Source of the DNA: Alphaproteobacteria bacterium
GTDB taxonomy: Bacteria > Pseudomonadota > Alphaproteobacteria > RF32 > CAG-239
Assembly (NCBI GenBank): GCA_015062285.1
Contig: SUUY01000002.1
Location: 62,001-126,000, forward strand
Direction of reading: 5' to 3'
Length of the DNA stretch: 64,000 nucleotides
In this document: in pieces, positions 27,289 through 35,391 of the stretch
Layout: every line of letters begins with the position of its first letter
Position numbering within the stretch: position 1 is the first letter of the stretch
The notes under the pieces: model-generated
The model's input: the letters and a program-made list of their open reading frames with translations, nothing else
Database searches by the model: none
What the model was told of the DNA's origin: nothing
Translations under genes and position numbers: made by a program

Positions 27289-27323
27289 CTGTCCAATACT
27301 TTCTATATATAAGTATTGGACAG
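27289..27323. repeat. Palindrome between hsdM and RhuM-Fic, related to the one before hsdR
   Basis: A 13-bp perfect inverted repeat, CTGTCCAATACTT (27289-27301) and its complement (27311-27323), with a nine-base spacer TCTATATAT. It shares TGTCCA arms, the ACTT inner arm end and a TATATA centre with 18872-18905. It lies between two convergent genes, 12 bases past the RhuM-Fic stop codon. It lacks a T run, so it is not a standard terminator. Confidence 0.55.
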
Positions 27324-27334
27324 ACATATAAGTA

Positions 27335-28312
27335 TTAATAATTGTTTGTTCCACTATTCAAAACACTCAAAATCACTTGCTTCATCGTGTCTTTTTCTTC
27401 CGGTTTGCTTGAAGCAATAAGAAGTGTTAAAGCAAAAAGAGTAGCATTATCTAATATTGGAGCTCCATTTTGATAAAGCATGTTGTTTTTTTCCAAGAAA
27501 TGAATAAAACATGCAGCTCCGATACGTTTATTGCCATCTGTAAAACTATGATTTTTAACCAACATGTATAAAAGCATAGCTGCCTTTTCCTCTAATGTCG
27601 GATAACAATCTTCTCCATCAAAGGTTTGATAGATCTGATTTATTGAACTATCAAAGCTGTCATCTTTAGGATTAGCAAAAACATCTGAACCAAATTCCGG
27701 TTTCATCTTAGAAATAAGTTCTAAATATTCTTCTCTAGTTATTTTAACAGCTTCTCGCTTGGTTAAACCTTTGGTTGCAAGGGTTCTATTGTCATAATCA
27801 TCCAATAGACCTAAGCCTTTAGCAAAAACTTCTAATACTTTTGCCAAATTTTGAGCATCATCAATATTTTTTGCCTGAGATGTAATAGAACGAGTGAGCA
27901 AATTGAGTGAATTTCTTAAAACTTCGATTTGTTCTTGTTTTTCGGCTAGTCTTTTTTCGTTAATAGCATAACCGGATACCAAATATTGCTTCAAAACATT
28001 TGTTGCCCACCTACGAAATCTACTTGCTTCTGTAGAATTTGCTCGATATCCTACTGCTAAAACAACATCTAAATTAAAAAATTCAACTGGCTTATCGGAA
28101 TTTGCAATGTGCATTTTTTGCACATTGCTTTTTTGTTCAAGCTCGCCAGTCTTAAAAATATTATTGATGTGCCTTGATACACCGGATCGATCAATACGAA
28201 ACAACTTAGCAATTTCTTTTTTATTAAGCCAAATTGTATCTGTTTGATAATCTATTTGAACATCAATATCACCATGTGGGGTATAATAGATTTCTAAACT
28301 GTTGGTTGTCAT
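27335..28312 (-). CDS. RhuM-family protein with C-terminal Fic/DOC domain
   Basis: A 325-residue protein. Residues about 10-115 are the RhuM domain (DTIWLNKKEIAKLFRIDRSGVSRHINNIF, a helix-turn-helix-like region, then FFNLDVVLAVGYRANS and FRRWATNVLKQYLVSGYAINE). A linker helix (about 118-165) leads to a Fic/DOC domain with HSFTDGNKRIGA, which fits the Fic motif HxFx(D/E)GNxR in its DOC-like form. Fic proteins transfer AMP or phosphate to protein targets; RhuM-Fic genes are common next to type I RM systems. It is convergent to hsdM and probably belongs to the same accessory module. Catalytic residues look intact. Confidence 0.85.
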   Translation of the reverse strand: MTTNSLEIYYTPHGDIDVQIDYQTDTIWLNKKEIAKLFRIDRSGVSRHINNIFKTGELEQKSNVQKMHIANSDKPVEFFNLDVVLAVGYRANSTEASRFRRWATNVLKQYLVSGYAINEKRLAEKQEQIEVLRNSLNLLTRSITSQAKNIDDAQNLAKVLEVFAKGLGLLDDYDNRTLATKGLTKREAVKITREEYLELISKMKPEFGSDVFANPKDDSFDSSINQIYQTFDGEDCYPTLEEKAAMLLYMLVKNHSFTDGNKRIGAACFIHFLEKNNMLYQNGAPILDNATLFALTLLIASSKPEEKDTMKQVILSVLNSGTNNY

Positions 28313-28489
28313 ATTCTACATCTTCTAATTACTTATATCATTTACATTAGAATATTTACAAACATTTTAAGTGTCAAAAGCTTTCTAGAGATTTACCCCG
28401 AAAACAAGATGATAACAATGTGTCAGTATAAAACCAGAGCAATGGTTGTTTTTGCTTAGCAATCCCTACTCGCACCACTTGTTTTAAAT

Positions 28490-28512
28490 GCACTCGGTAG
28501 AGTGCTTTTTTT
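28490..28512 (+). terminator. Orphan intrinsic terminator
   Basis: GCACTC (28490-28495), loop GGTA, GAGTGC (28500-28505), then seven T. It points along the plus strand, but no plus-strand gene lies upstream before hsdM. The stretch 28380-28490 also holds small hairpins (AACCA/TGGTT near 28435; TTGC/GCAA near 28455), so it could end a small RNA, though nothing recognisable is seen. Confidence 0.6.
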
Positions 28513-28570
28513 ATGCTCTCGCCATTCAGGCGGCGCTTCAGGTTCATCGTCAATGTTGGAGGAATATACA

Positions 28571-28609
28571 AAAGAGCCAATGTATGCATTCCGCATACAT
28601 TGGCTCTTT
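28571..28609. terminator. Long bidirectional terminator hairpin
   Basis: A perfect 17-bp stem, AAAGAGCCAATGTATGC (28571-28587) and its complement (28593-28609), with a five-base loop and T tracts on both strands. It lies just past the stop codon of the minus-strand membrane-protein gene and probably terminates it. Confidence 0.8.
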
Positions 28610-28615
28610 CTTTTT

Positions 28616-28900
28616 CTATATCTTATTCCATAATCTGCCTATGAACAAGATAATCACATAAACAGGATATCCCCATAGGATGTATCCTGTAAATAAACTA
28701 AGGCACCTAAATACCTTAGAATTTCTACGATTTCTTAAAGATGGGAGGAACACGTGCTTAAAGCTATATGCACTAACGTATTTCCCCATCTTTGGGCTCC
28801 AAACCTTTGTGCGATTTAGATTCCTTGAAGCAAGTATTATTGCTCCAATTACACCCCATAGCAGCACGAGGGCTGCAATAATGATTAAAATTGTTTTCAT
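28616..28900 (-). CDS. Small two-helix membrane protein, unknown
   Basis: A 94-residue protein with a hydrophobic N-terminal segment (MKTILIIIAALVLLWGVIGAIILA) and a second one near the C-terminus (FTGYILWGYPVYVIILFIG), separated by a basic loop (NRTKVWSPKMGKYV, LRNRRNSKVF). No Shine-Dalgarno is visible before the ATG, only A/T. The strong terminator right after the stop supports a real gene. No family is recognised. Position in the accessory region suggests a mobile or defence-associated small membrane protein, but that is weak. Confidence 0.55.
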   Translation of the reverse strand: MKTILIIIAALVLLWGVIGAIILASRNLNRTKVWSPKMGKYVSAYSFKHVFLPSLRNRRNSKVFRCLSLFTGYILWGYPVYVIILFIGRLWNKI

Positions 28901-28919
28901 TTTTATTTTTTTTTATTTT

Positions 28920-29150
28920 GTTAAACTTCATATTATGTCTATTAATTCTCAAGAAATTCATAGTTTGAAGTTTAACCTCAAAACAAATATGAAAACTAAA
29001 AAAAATAATAGACCATAAAACTTATTTACTCTTTTAATATACCATATTTCTGCTATCAAATCAATATAAAATCACATAGTGTTGTCAAAAATTTTGAAAC
29101 ACACTTAATTTTTGTCTTGATTTTTTGTCTAGATGTGATTATATAATCAC
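28920..29150. promoter_or_regulatory. Intergenic region with three palindromes
   Basis: Between two divergent small genes lie: GTTAAACTTCA (28920-28930) repeated inverted at 28966-28976; a nearly perfect palindrome at 29079-29102 (GTGTT-g-TCAAAA-a-TTTTGA-AACAC); and a perfect 16-base palindrome GTGATTATATAATCAC at 29135-29150, which contains the TATAAT (29142-29147) of a likely promoter for the gene at 29173. The last overlaps the -10 and would suit a repressor site. Confidence 0.5.
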
Positions 29151-29172
29151 AAAACCCAATTAAATATATATT

Positions 29173-29382
29173 ATGATTTGTGCTGTAATTAAGAGTGTCA
29201 CTGAGTGCAATGGTACTTACACACTGAAGTTTTATGAAAATGAATTCCTCGTATCGTTAAGAGTTGAAAAGTCCGCTCTTAAAGGCCGACCAAAACCCAA
29301 AAGGGGAGATGTCATCGAAGCAACCGTTGAAGACAGAAAGCTTATTTTCTACTTTAACGGAGAACTTCTGCAAGGAAAGTAG
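29173..29382 (+). CDS. Small beta-rich protein, unknown
   Basis: A 69-residue protein with alternating hydrophobic residues suggesting a small beta barrel (GTYTLKFYENEFLVSLRVEK, then GDVIEATVEDRKLIFYFNGEL), separated by a basic loop KGRPKPKRG. No Shine-Dalgarno is seen; the likely -10 box ends 25 bases before the ATG, so the leader is very short. A terminator follows directly, making it a monocistronic unit. No family is recognised. An OB-like or SH3-like nucleic-acid-binding fold would fit but is inference. Confidence 0.6.
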   Translation: MICAVIKSVTECNGTYTLKFYENEFLVSLRVEKSALKGRPKPKRGDVIEATVEDRKLIFYFNGELLQGK

Positions 29383-29390
29383 CAATTTAT

Positions 29391-29427
29391 ACCCTGAGAC
29401 CTAAAAGTTTCAGGGTTATTATTTTTT
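29391..29427 (+). terminator. Intrinsic terminator of the small beta-rich gene
   Basis: ACCCTGA (29391-29397) pairs with TCAGGGT (29410-29416), followed by TATTATTTTTT. Confidence 0.75.
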
Positions 29428-29496
29428 AAAAGGCTTGATATTTAGATAAATAATCCTTAAATTTATGTAGGTGTTTTTAACTGGAGCAAAACTATT

Positions 29497-29949
29497 ATGC
29501 CGGATAATCTGCCAGAGCTTAGAGATATTCACTTGCCTGATGGTGTGTCTGCTTTTCCGCCTGCTTATGGTTGGTGGGTTATCTTAGCAACAATTATTGC
29601 TTTGGTAGCTTTGATTTATATGATTAGCATTATTCGACGCAAGTCAAAAAAGCTATATGCTTTGCACCTATTACAAAATATTTATTGCAATAATACTATT
29701 GCTTCAGCCGTTGAAATGTCCGGCTTGTTACGGAGAATATGCATATTTAAATATAAAGAAGCAATAACCTTAAGCGGTATCAATTGGATAAATTTTCTTA
29801 ACTCAAAAACAAAAAAACCTCTTGCTGATAAAACTGCCGAACTTTTGCTTAATGCACCATATATCCCTCAAAACAGCAAAGGATTTGCCCAGTCTGATGT
29901 AATTGCTCTTCGACAATTTTGCAAAAATTGGATAGGAGAAAATTTATGA
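29497..29949 (+). CDS. DUF4381 domain protein of the Bat operon
   Basis: A 150-residue membrane protein. It begins with the DUF4381 pattern (LPELRDIHLPDGVSAFPPAYGWW), then one transmembrane helix (about 27-47) and a cytoplasmic helical part with LLRRICI and ITLSGINWINFLNSK. DUF4381 proteins are regular partners of VWA-domain Bat proteins. GGAG lies ten bases before the ATG, and the next gene overlaps by four bases. The MoxR ATPase and DUF58 genes that normally precede it are missing from this locus. Confidence 0.85.
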   Translation: MPDNLPELRDIHLPDGVSAFPPAYGWWVILATIIALVALIYMISIIRRKSKKLYALHLLQNIYCNNTIASAVEMSGLLRRICIFKYKEAITLSGINWINFLNSKTKKPLADKTAELLLNAPYIPQNSKGFAQSDVIALRQFCKNWIGENL

Positions 29950-30941
29950 ATCATTTTGCTTATCCTTGGGTTTTTGTGTTGTTATTGATGCCATTTATAT
30001 GGCGCAGATTTATTCCGGCAATTAAAGGACTACATGGTGATGCACTGAGGATACCATTTATTGCAGATTTGGAAAAAATATCTATCAAATCAGGCGGAAT
30101 ATGGAAAATTAATGATCTTGCAGATGGTGCCGGTTTTTCACGAATGTTTTGGTTGTTGTATGTGGTTTGGACTTTTTTGGTTGTTGCTGCTGCTCGCCCG
30201 CAGTGGCTGGGTGAGCCGGTACGTCTCAAAAATGAGAGCAGAGATATTATGCTGGTGCTTGATATATCTACATCCATGCTAAATCAAGACTTTTTTATAA
30301 ATCAACAACGTATAGATCGCCTGACTGCCGTAAAAAAAACCGCATCTGATTTTATCAAAAAAAGAGCCAATGACCGAATCGGGCTAGTATTGTTTGGCAC
30401 TCGAGCATATTTACAATCCCCTCTAACTCATGACAAACAAGCCGTATATAATATTTTATGGTCTATGGAAGCCGGTATGGCAGGAGATTCTACAAGTATC
30501 GGCGATGCAATGGGAATTGCCCTAAAAAATTTGAAAAATCAAAACAAATCTCAAAAAGTAATTGTTATTCTTACCGACGGTGAAAACAATGACGGAAGCT
30601 TGTCTATGCCTCAAGCAATAAAGCTTGCCGCTGATGAAGGGATTAAAACATATACAATAGGCGTAGGATCGCAAAGGTCTTTTTGGGGAGCTTTTAGCAC
30701 TCAGATTGCCGGTGTTGATGAAAAATCTCTGAATGACTTAGCACAAGCAACAAAAGGGCAGTACTTTAGAGCCGAAAGCTCTTATGATTTGCAGAAGATA
30801 TACGATTTGATTGATCAGCTTGAAGCTGATATTAATGAAAACAGATTTGTGAGGGAAACAAAGGAATTGTTTTACATTCCTTTAATTGCAGCTATTTTTA
30901 TGTGTTTAGCTCTAATAATTACATTGCGAAGGGCTGAATGA
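29946..30941 (+). CDS. BatA-like VWA domain protein
   Basis: A 331-residue inner-membrane protein: N-terminal helix (about 4-16) and helix about 64-81, a von Willebrand factor A domain (about 95-290) and a C-terminal helix (about 308-327). The metal-ion-dependent adhesion site is complete: MLVLDISTSM (DxSxS), with TDGENNDG later. ATG 29946 is chosen for its GGAG site and the four-base overlap with DUF4381. Bat proteins are linked to stress tolerance and envelope integrity in bacteria such as Bacteroides and Leptospira; the exact role is unsettled. Confidence 0.9.
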   Translation: MNHFAYPWVFVLLLMPFIWRRFIPAIKGLHGDALRIPFIADLEKISIKSGGIWKINDLADGAGFSRMFWLLYVVWTFLVVAAARPQWLGEPVRLKNESRDIMLVLDISTSMLNQDFFINQQRIDRLTAVKKTASDFIKKRANDRIGLVLFGTRAYLQSPLTHDKQAVYNILWSMEAGMAGDSTSIGDAMGIALKNLKNQNKSQKVIVILTDGENNDGSLSMPQAIKLAADEGIKTYTIGVGSQRSFWGAFSTQIAGVDEKSLNDLAQATKGQYFRAESSYDLQKIYDLIDQLEADINENRFVRETKELFYIPLIAAIFMCLALIITLRRAE

Positions 30942-32656
30942 TGACAGAATGGTATACGACATTTCATTTTTTGCGTCCGTGGTGGCTATTATTAGCTCTT
31001 GTTCCTTTATGGTGGCTATTTAAAAGTTTTAAAAGTGGAACAAATAAATCTTCTTGGGAAAAAATAGTTGATGCCAGATTATTGAAATATTTATTGGTTA
31101 AAGGATCTTCTAAACAACGACAGATAACATCTTGGCTTGCAGGCATAGGAATGTTGTTTGCAATTGTTGCCGTTGCGGGACCAAGTTGGGTAAAAGAAGA
31201 AATACCGGCTTTGGAGGCTGAAAACCCATTAATGATTGCATTAAACTTATCTTCGGATATGCAAGAAAAAGACGTTACTCCCAGTCGTTTGAACAGAGCA
31301 AAGTTTAAGATTAAGGATATTGTATCATCATTAAAAAATTCACAAATTGGTTTTATGGTTTACAGTGGAGAACCTTTTATAATATCTCCTTTTAGCGATG
31401 ACGGACAAATAATCAGCAATCTGTTGTCTGCTATATCGTATAATATTATGCCGATAAATGGGGACAGAATCGACAGAGCCATTGATTTGGCTGTGAGCTC
31501 TTTTGCTGCCTCTGGATATATTAAGGGAGAAATTTTACTTATCACTTCTGATGCCGGACAAGGATTAGAACAAGCAATTACGAGTGCAAAAAAAGCTTTG
31601 GCGAATGGATATAAGACTAATGTTTTTGTAATTAACTCACAAAATGTAGAAAAGCTAAAAATGATTTCAGATGCCGGTGGAGGAAAATATATTCAGCTAA
31701 GCGGTGACGACAACGATGTTAGTGAAATTATCGGTTTGGTAGATAAACCAAGTTCTGATTTTAAGCAGAGCAAAAATTGGCAGTCGGTTTGGCTTGATTA
31801 CGGATATTATTTGTTGTTTGTTCCTCTTCTTTGTTGTTTGTATTTCTTCCGCAAAGGAATTTTGGTTATCGGATTTTTGTTTTGGACAACATCTGCCAAT
31901 GCAAGCTTCTTTTTGAATGACAATCAGGAAGGTTTAATGGCTTTTAATAATTCTGATTTTGCTACGGCATCACAAAAATTTAAGGATAGCGAATGGAAAG
32001 GTGCCAGCGATTATCGGCAAGGAAATTTTGAAACCGCATACAAAGAATTTGCAAAAAAATCTGATGTAAGGTCACTATACAACCAAGGAAATGCTTTGGC
32101 AAAGGGTGGAAAAATTGATGAGGCAATAGCAAAATACGAGGAAGTGCTGAAGGTTGATGACAAACACGAAGACGCGAAGTTTAATTTGGAATATTTAAAA
32201 CAACAGAAAAAACAACAAGAACAACAGCAAAATCAGCAACAACAAGAACAAAAAGAGCAACAACAAAATCAGGATCAACAATCCGGTGCTTCCGGCAGCC
32301 CGCAAGATAATACAGACCAACAAAACCAGGAAAAACCGCAAGATGACAGTAAGTCGGGCAAGCAAAATCAAGAGCAAGAACAAAATTCTGACAGTAACAA
32401 TGACACTAAGGAAGATGAAAATAAAAACAGCCAAAATCGCCCGCAACCGGTAGGTGAAGATAAATCAGACAACAAAAATGAGCAAGAAAAACCGCAGACC
32501 GGAGGGACAATCCAGCAAGGAAATGAAAAAGACAAAGAATATGATGAAGAAATACAAGCAAGAGCACAACAATATCGAGAAATTCCGGAAGACCCCGGCG
32601 GACTATTGCGTGCATTTATACGCAGAGAATATGAACGCAATAGATATAATAATTAA
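30938..32656 (+). CDS. BatB-BatC fusion: VWA domain plus TPR and Q-rich tail
   Basis: A 572-residue protein overlapping BatA by four bases. Two N-terminal helices (about 12-25 and 65-80) are followed by a VWA domain (about 90-270), a transmembrane pair near 285-325, a TPR region (about 340-415, YNQGNALAKGGKIDEAIAKYEEVLKVD), a low-complexity Gln/Asn/Asp/Lys tail (about 420-535) and a conserved end (DPGGLLRAFIRREYERNRY). The order is that of BatB joined to BatC. The metal site reads ALNLSSDM rather than DLSxSM, so Asp is replaced by Asn. The tail is likely periplasmic and disordered. Confidence 0.87.
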   Translation: MMTEWYTTFHFLRPWWLLLALVPLWWLFKSFKSGTNKSSWEKIVDARLLKYLLVKGSSKQRQITSWLAGIGMLFAIVAVAGPSWVKEEIPALEAENPLMIALNLSSDMQEKDVTPSRLNRAKFKIKDIVSSLKNSQIGFMVYSGEPFIISPFSDDGQIISNLLSAISYNIMPINGDRIDRAIDLAVSSFAASGYIKGEILLITSDAGQGLEQAITSAKKALANGYKTNVFVINSQNVEKLKMISDAGGGKYIQLSGDDNDVSEIIGLVDKPSSDFKQSKNWQSVWLDYGYYLLFVPLLCCLYFFRKGILVIGFLFWTTSANASFFLNDNQEGLMAFNNSDFATASQKFKDSEWKGASDYRQGNFETAYKEFAKKSDVRSLYNQGNALAKGGKIDEAIAKYEEVLKVDDKHEDAKFNLEYLKQQKKQQEQQQNQQQQEQKEQQQNQDQQSGASGSPQDNTDQQNQEKPQDDSKSGKQNQEQEQNSDSNNDTKEDENKNSQNRPQPVGEDKSDNKNEQEKPQTGGTIQQGNEKDKEYDEEIQARAQQYREIPEDPGGLLRAFIRREYERNRYNN

Positions 32657-32667
32657 GAGGTGAAAAT

Positions 32668-34389
32668 ATGAGAAAAATATTTTTTGTATTTGTTTTTTTT
32701 GTGTTTGCATATAGTGCCACAGCTCAAACCTTTGAAGCTCGTGTAAATCGGAGTTCTGTTCCTGAAGGAGAAACTTTTTTGCTAACCTTAGAACTCAATG
32801 GTGCCAAAACAAATCAAACTCCGAATTTTTCACCTCTTGATATTGATTTTACAACATACTCTATTGCCCAATCTCATAGAACAAATATTGTTAATGGTAA
32901 TGTCAGCCAATCACAGCAATGGAATTTAGTTTTGATGCCAAATAAAATCGGAAAAATCGTAATTCCGGCAATTGAATTGGATAAATATAAGACCACACCT
33001 ATTGAAATTTATGTTGGTGAACAAAATGCAAAAGACATATCAGATCAATCTCAAATAAAACCTGTTCGCTTTAAGATAAACGGTTCTATAGATAATACAA
33101 AACCCTATGTACAACAGCAAATAAACTATACCCTGACACTATATGATGCCGGCGGACTGCAAGGAGATGCTCCGTTTTTTGTTAATAATGATGAAAATAA
33201 CTGGATCATAAAAAGCTTAGGTGAGCCACAAATTCAAACCAAGTTAGATAATGGAAAAACATATCGCGAGATCACGTTTAAATATGCCTTATTTGCTCAG
33301 AAAAGCGGAGAAATTGAAATTCCTCCTGTAAGATTTAATGGTTTTTATCTGACAAAAGACCAACGAACAGATCCTTTTGCTAACCTGTTTGCCGATAGTG
33401 CTTTTTCCGGAGGTTTTGGGTTTAGTGATGTTTTTGCAACAAGAAATCCGGTGATATTAAATACTAAACCGATAAAAGTTAATGTGCAACCGGCTCCTGC
33501 AGAAAATGGAAGGGATTGGTGGTTGCCGGCAGAAAATGTAAAGCTTTATGCAGAATTTGTTTCACAACCGCCAAGATTTAAGGTAGGAGATGCAGTCAGC
33601 AGAAATATATATTTGCAGGCTACCGGTGTTATCGATTCACAACTACCGGACATTACATTCTCTGCAACCCCAAATTTGAAACAATATCCGGAAAAGCCGC
33701 AATTTGAAGCAAAGCTGCAAAACGGTAAAATTATTGCAACTAAAAAAATCACCAATGTTTATATCCCGACCAAAGCAGGAGAACTGATATTACCGGAAAT
33801 TTCGGTTGACTGGTTTAATACAAAAACAAAAACCATGGAAACAGCTACTCTGCCGGAAATGAAGGTGTTGGTTGCCGAAAATCCTAATATGCAAAAAAAC
33901 AATAATCAACCTTCTGCAATAGCAAAACAGGAGAATAATTTTATTGAATCACAAAATAACCAACCCCCTAAACCCGTAATTCCTGAAACGTCGGTTTGGA
34001 AAATGAATATATTGGCTTTCGGCTTGGGAATAATTATTTGTTTGATAATTATCAAACTTGTTTCATTGGCTCGCTCAATTAAATCAGGATATTCCAAACA
34101 AGTAATCAGTGCTGCAAAAAACAGAGACTTTAGAACTTTACGTGATGCAATATTGGCTTGGGCTCAAAATAAATGGCCAGATAAAAAGATTATAAGTCTA
34201 CAAGACGTTGATGAAATAGTTGAAAATAAAGAATTCCGGTGCGAGCTTGACAAGCTGTCTGAAGTTTTATATTCACAAAATGAAAAAGAATGGAATGAAT
34301 TTTTGTTTATTAAAACATTTAAAAAAATTAATAAAAAGCACAGAAAAATAGGAAAATATAATGAACCACTCCCAAAATTATATAAGTAG
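32668..34389 (+). CDS. BatD (oxygen tolerance) protein
   Basis: A 573-residue exported membrane protein. A signal peptide (cleavage near YSATAQ) is followed by repeated immunoglobulin-like periplasmic domains (FEARVNRSSVPEGETFLLTLEL; PYVQQQINYTLTLYDAGGLQGD), a single transmembrane helix (about 448-468) and a helical cytoplasmic end. This is the BatD architecture of the Bat aerotolerance operon. It starts 11 bases after the BatB-BatC gene with AGAGG before the ATG. Its 3' end overlaps the next gene by 29 bases. Confidence 0.88.
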   Translation: MRKIFFVFVFFVFAYSATAQTFEARVNRSSVPEGETFLLTLELNGAKTNQTPNFSPLDIDFTTYSIAQSHRTNIVNGNVSQSQQWNLVLMPNKIGKIVIPAIELDKYKTTPIEIYVGEQNAKDISDQSQIKPVRFKINGSIDNTKPYVQQQINYTLTLYDAGGLQGDAPFFVNNDENNWIIKSLGEPQIQTKLDNGKTYREITFKYALFAQKSGEIEIPPVRFNGFYLTKDQRTDPFANLFADSAFSGGFGFSDVFATRNPVILNTKPIKVNVQPAPAENGRDWWLPAENVKLYAEFVSQPPRFKVGDAVSRNIYLQATGVIDSQLPDITFSATPNLKQYPEKPQFEAKLQNGKIIATKKITNVYIPTKAGELILPEISVDWFNTKTKTMETATLPEMKVLVAENPNMQKNNNQPSAIAKQENNFIESQNNQPPKPVIPETSVWKMNILAFGLGIIICLIIIKLVSLARSIKSGYSKQVISAAKNRDFRTLRDAILAWAQNKWPDKKIISLQDVDEIVENKEFRCELDKLSEVLYSQNEKEWNEFLFIKTFKKINKKHRKIGKYNEPLPKLYK

Positions 34390-35221
34390 GAAAATTTATC
34401 TTCATAAAGATTGTTATGATTGTTATAATGTTCCGGTTTATAGTCTTATGGCCGAAGAAGTATCAAGTGTTTCTGATGAAGAATTTTTGCCGGAAATTTA
34501 TATAGATGAATTAGATGCGACGGACAAACCGAAAATAGCAGTAATCTTAGCGCAAGATAAGCATGTGTTGCGACAAGAGAAGGATTTTACAATGCATCCG
34601 GCTTATGTTGAAGCAATTGTAAATGCCGGCGGATATCCTGTTTTTTTCAGTTATGATAAAGTAGACGAAGTTTTAGATATGTACCAACCTCATGCAATTA
34701 TGCTAATCGGTGGCTTTTTTGATTTGCCACCAAATTGGTATGTACATAAAAAAGAACACGATATCAATAAACGCTGTAAGGCATATATAGATGCTCTTAA
34801 TTATGCTAAAAATAAAAAAACACCTCTGCTGGGAATTTGTGCCGGAATGCAAATGCTTGGTGGATTTTGTGGTGCAAAACTTAATAACGGTTATAAAAAC
34901 CATTTGATCGGGGGTGATGTTGAAGCTCATAGTATCAACATTGTTCCCAACACAAAATTGGCACAAATTGCAAAAAGCGATAAGTTGAGTGTAAATTCTC
35001 ATCATAGTGAAGCTATATGCAAGGAACAACTCGGAGAATGTGTTGTTTCTGCACTGGCTGCTGACGGATTGGTAGAAGCAATTGAACTAAAAGATCCTTG
35101 GAATGAATTTGTTGTAGGTGTACAATGGCATCCGGAGAGAAACTTTCCTAATAGTTCGGAATTTAGAAACAGCCTGTTTAAAAGTTTTGTTGATGCGGCC
35201 AAAAACTATCGAGAATTATAA
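34361..35221 (+). CDS. Gamma-glutamyl peptidase, class I amidotransferase-like (C26/PuuD family)
   Basis: A 286-residue cytoplasmic protein. The catalytic triad of class I glutamine amidotransferase-like hydrolases is visible: nucleophile Cys in LGICAGMQMLGG, His and Glu in VQWHPERN. The region HAIMLIGGFFDLPP fits the oxyanion-strand Gly-Gly of the C26 family, where PuuD hydrolyses gamma-glutamyl-GABA. The first 35 residues are an extra segment with Cys and Tyr. ATG 34361 has AGGA seven bases upstream; ATG 34448 has no site and would drop the extension. It overlaps batD, so co-transcribed with the Bat operon. Substrate not determined. Confidence 0.82.
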   Translation: MNHSQNYISRKIYLHKDCYDCYNVPVYSLMAEEVSSVSDEEFLPEIYIDELDATDKPKIAVILAQDKHVLRQEKDFTMHPAYVEAIVNAGGYPVFFSYDKVDEVLDMYQPHAIMLIGGFFDLPPNWYVHKKEHDINKRCKAYIDALNYAKNKKTPLLGICAGMQMLGGFCGAKLNNGYKNHLIGGDVEAHSINIVPNTKLAQIAKSDKLSVNSHHSEAICKEQLGECVVSALAADGLVEAIELKDPWNEFVVGVQWHPERNFPNSSEFRNSLFKSFVDAAKNYREL

Positions 35222-35391
35222 CTCCTGCTTATCTTATAGTGAGGTTATTGGAGTATGGAGGCCACTAAACAACTCACAACCATTTTTAGGCGAAAAAGGA
35301 AAAACAAGTCAAGAAACTAAATTAAAAATTGAAGTTCGTATTTTATATGAAAAATTAAATGAAACAATTTATTAAATGAAGAATAAATAAT

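Noticed and set aside
28437-28490. Possible tRNA remnant or attachment site (sequence ending CTACTCGCACCA before a terminator)
   Set aside because: The 3' end resembles that of a tRNA-Leu, but no T loop of the right shape and no matching 5' half are present, and it does not repeat the tRNA-Phe end.
32195-32663. Overlapping frames on both strands in the BatB-BatC tail
   Set aside because: They arise from the low-complexity CAA/GAA-rich tail and read as long runs of hydrophobic residues or basic repeats with no protein-like structure.
35118-35375. Plus-strand frame overlapping and following the C26 peptidase gene
   Set aside because: Most of it shadows the peptidase in another frame; the remainder has no start with a ribosome site and no recognisable domain.
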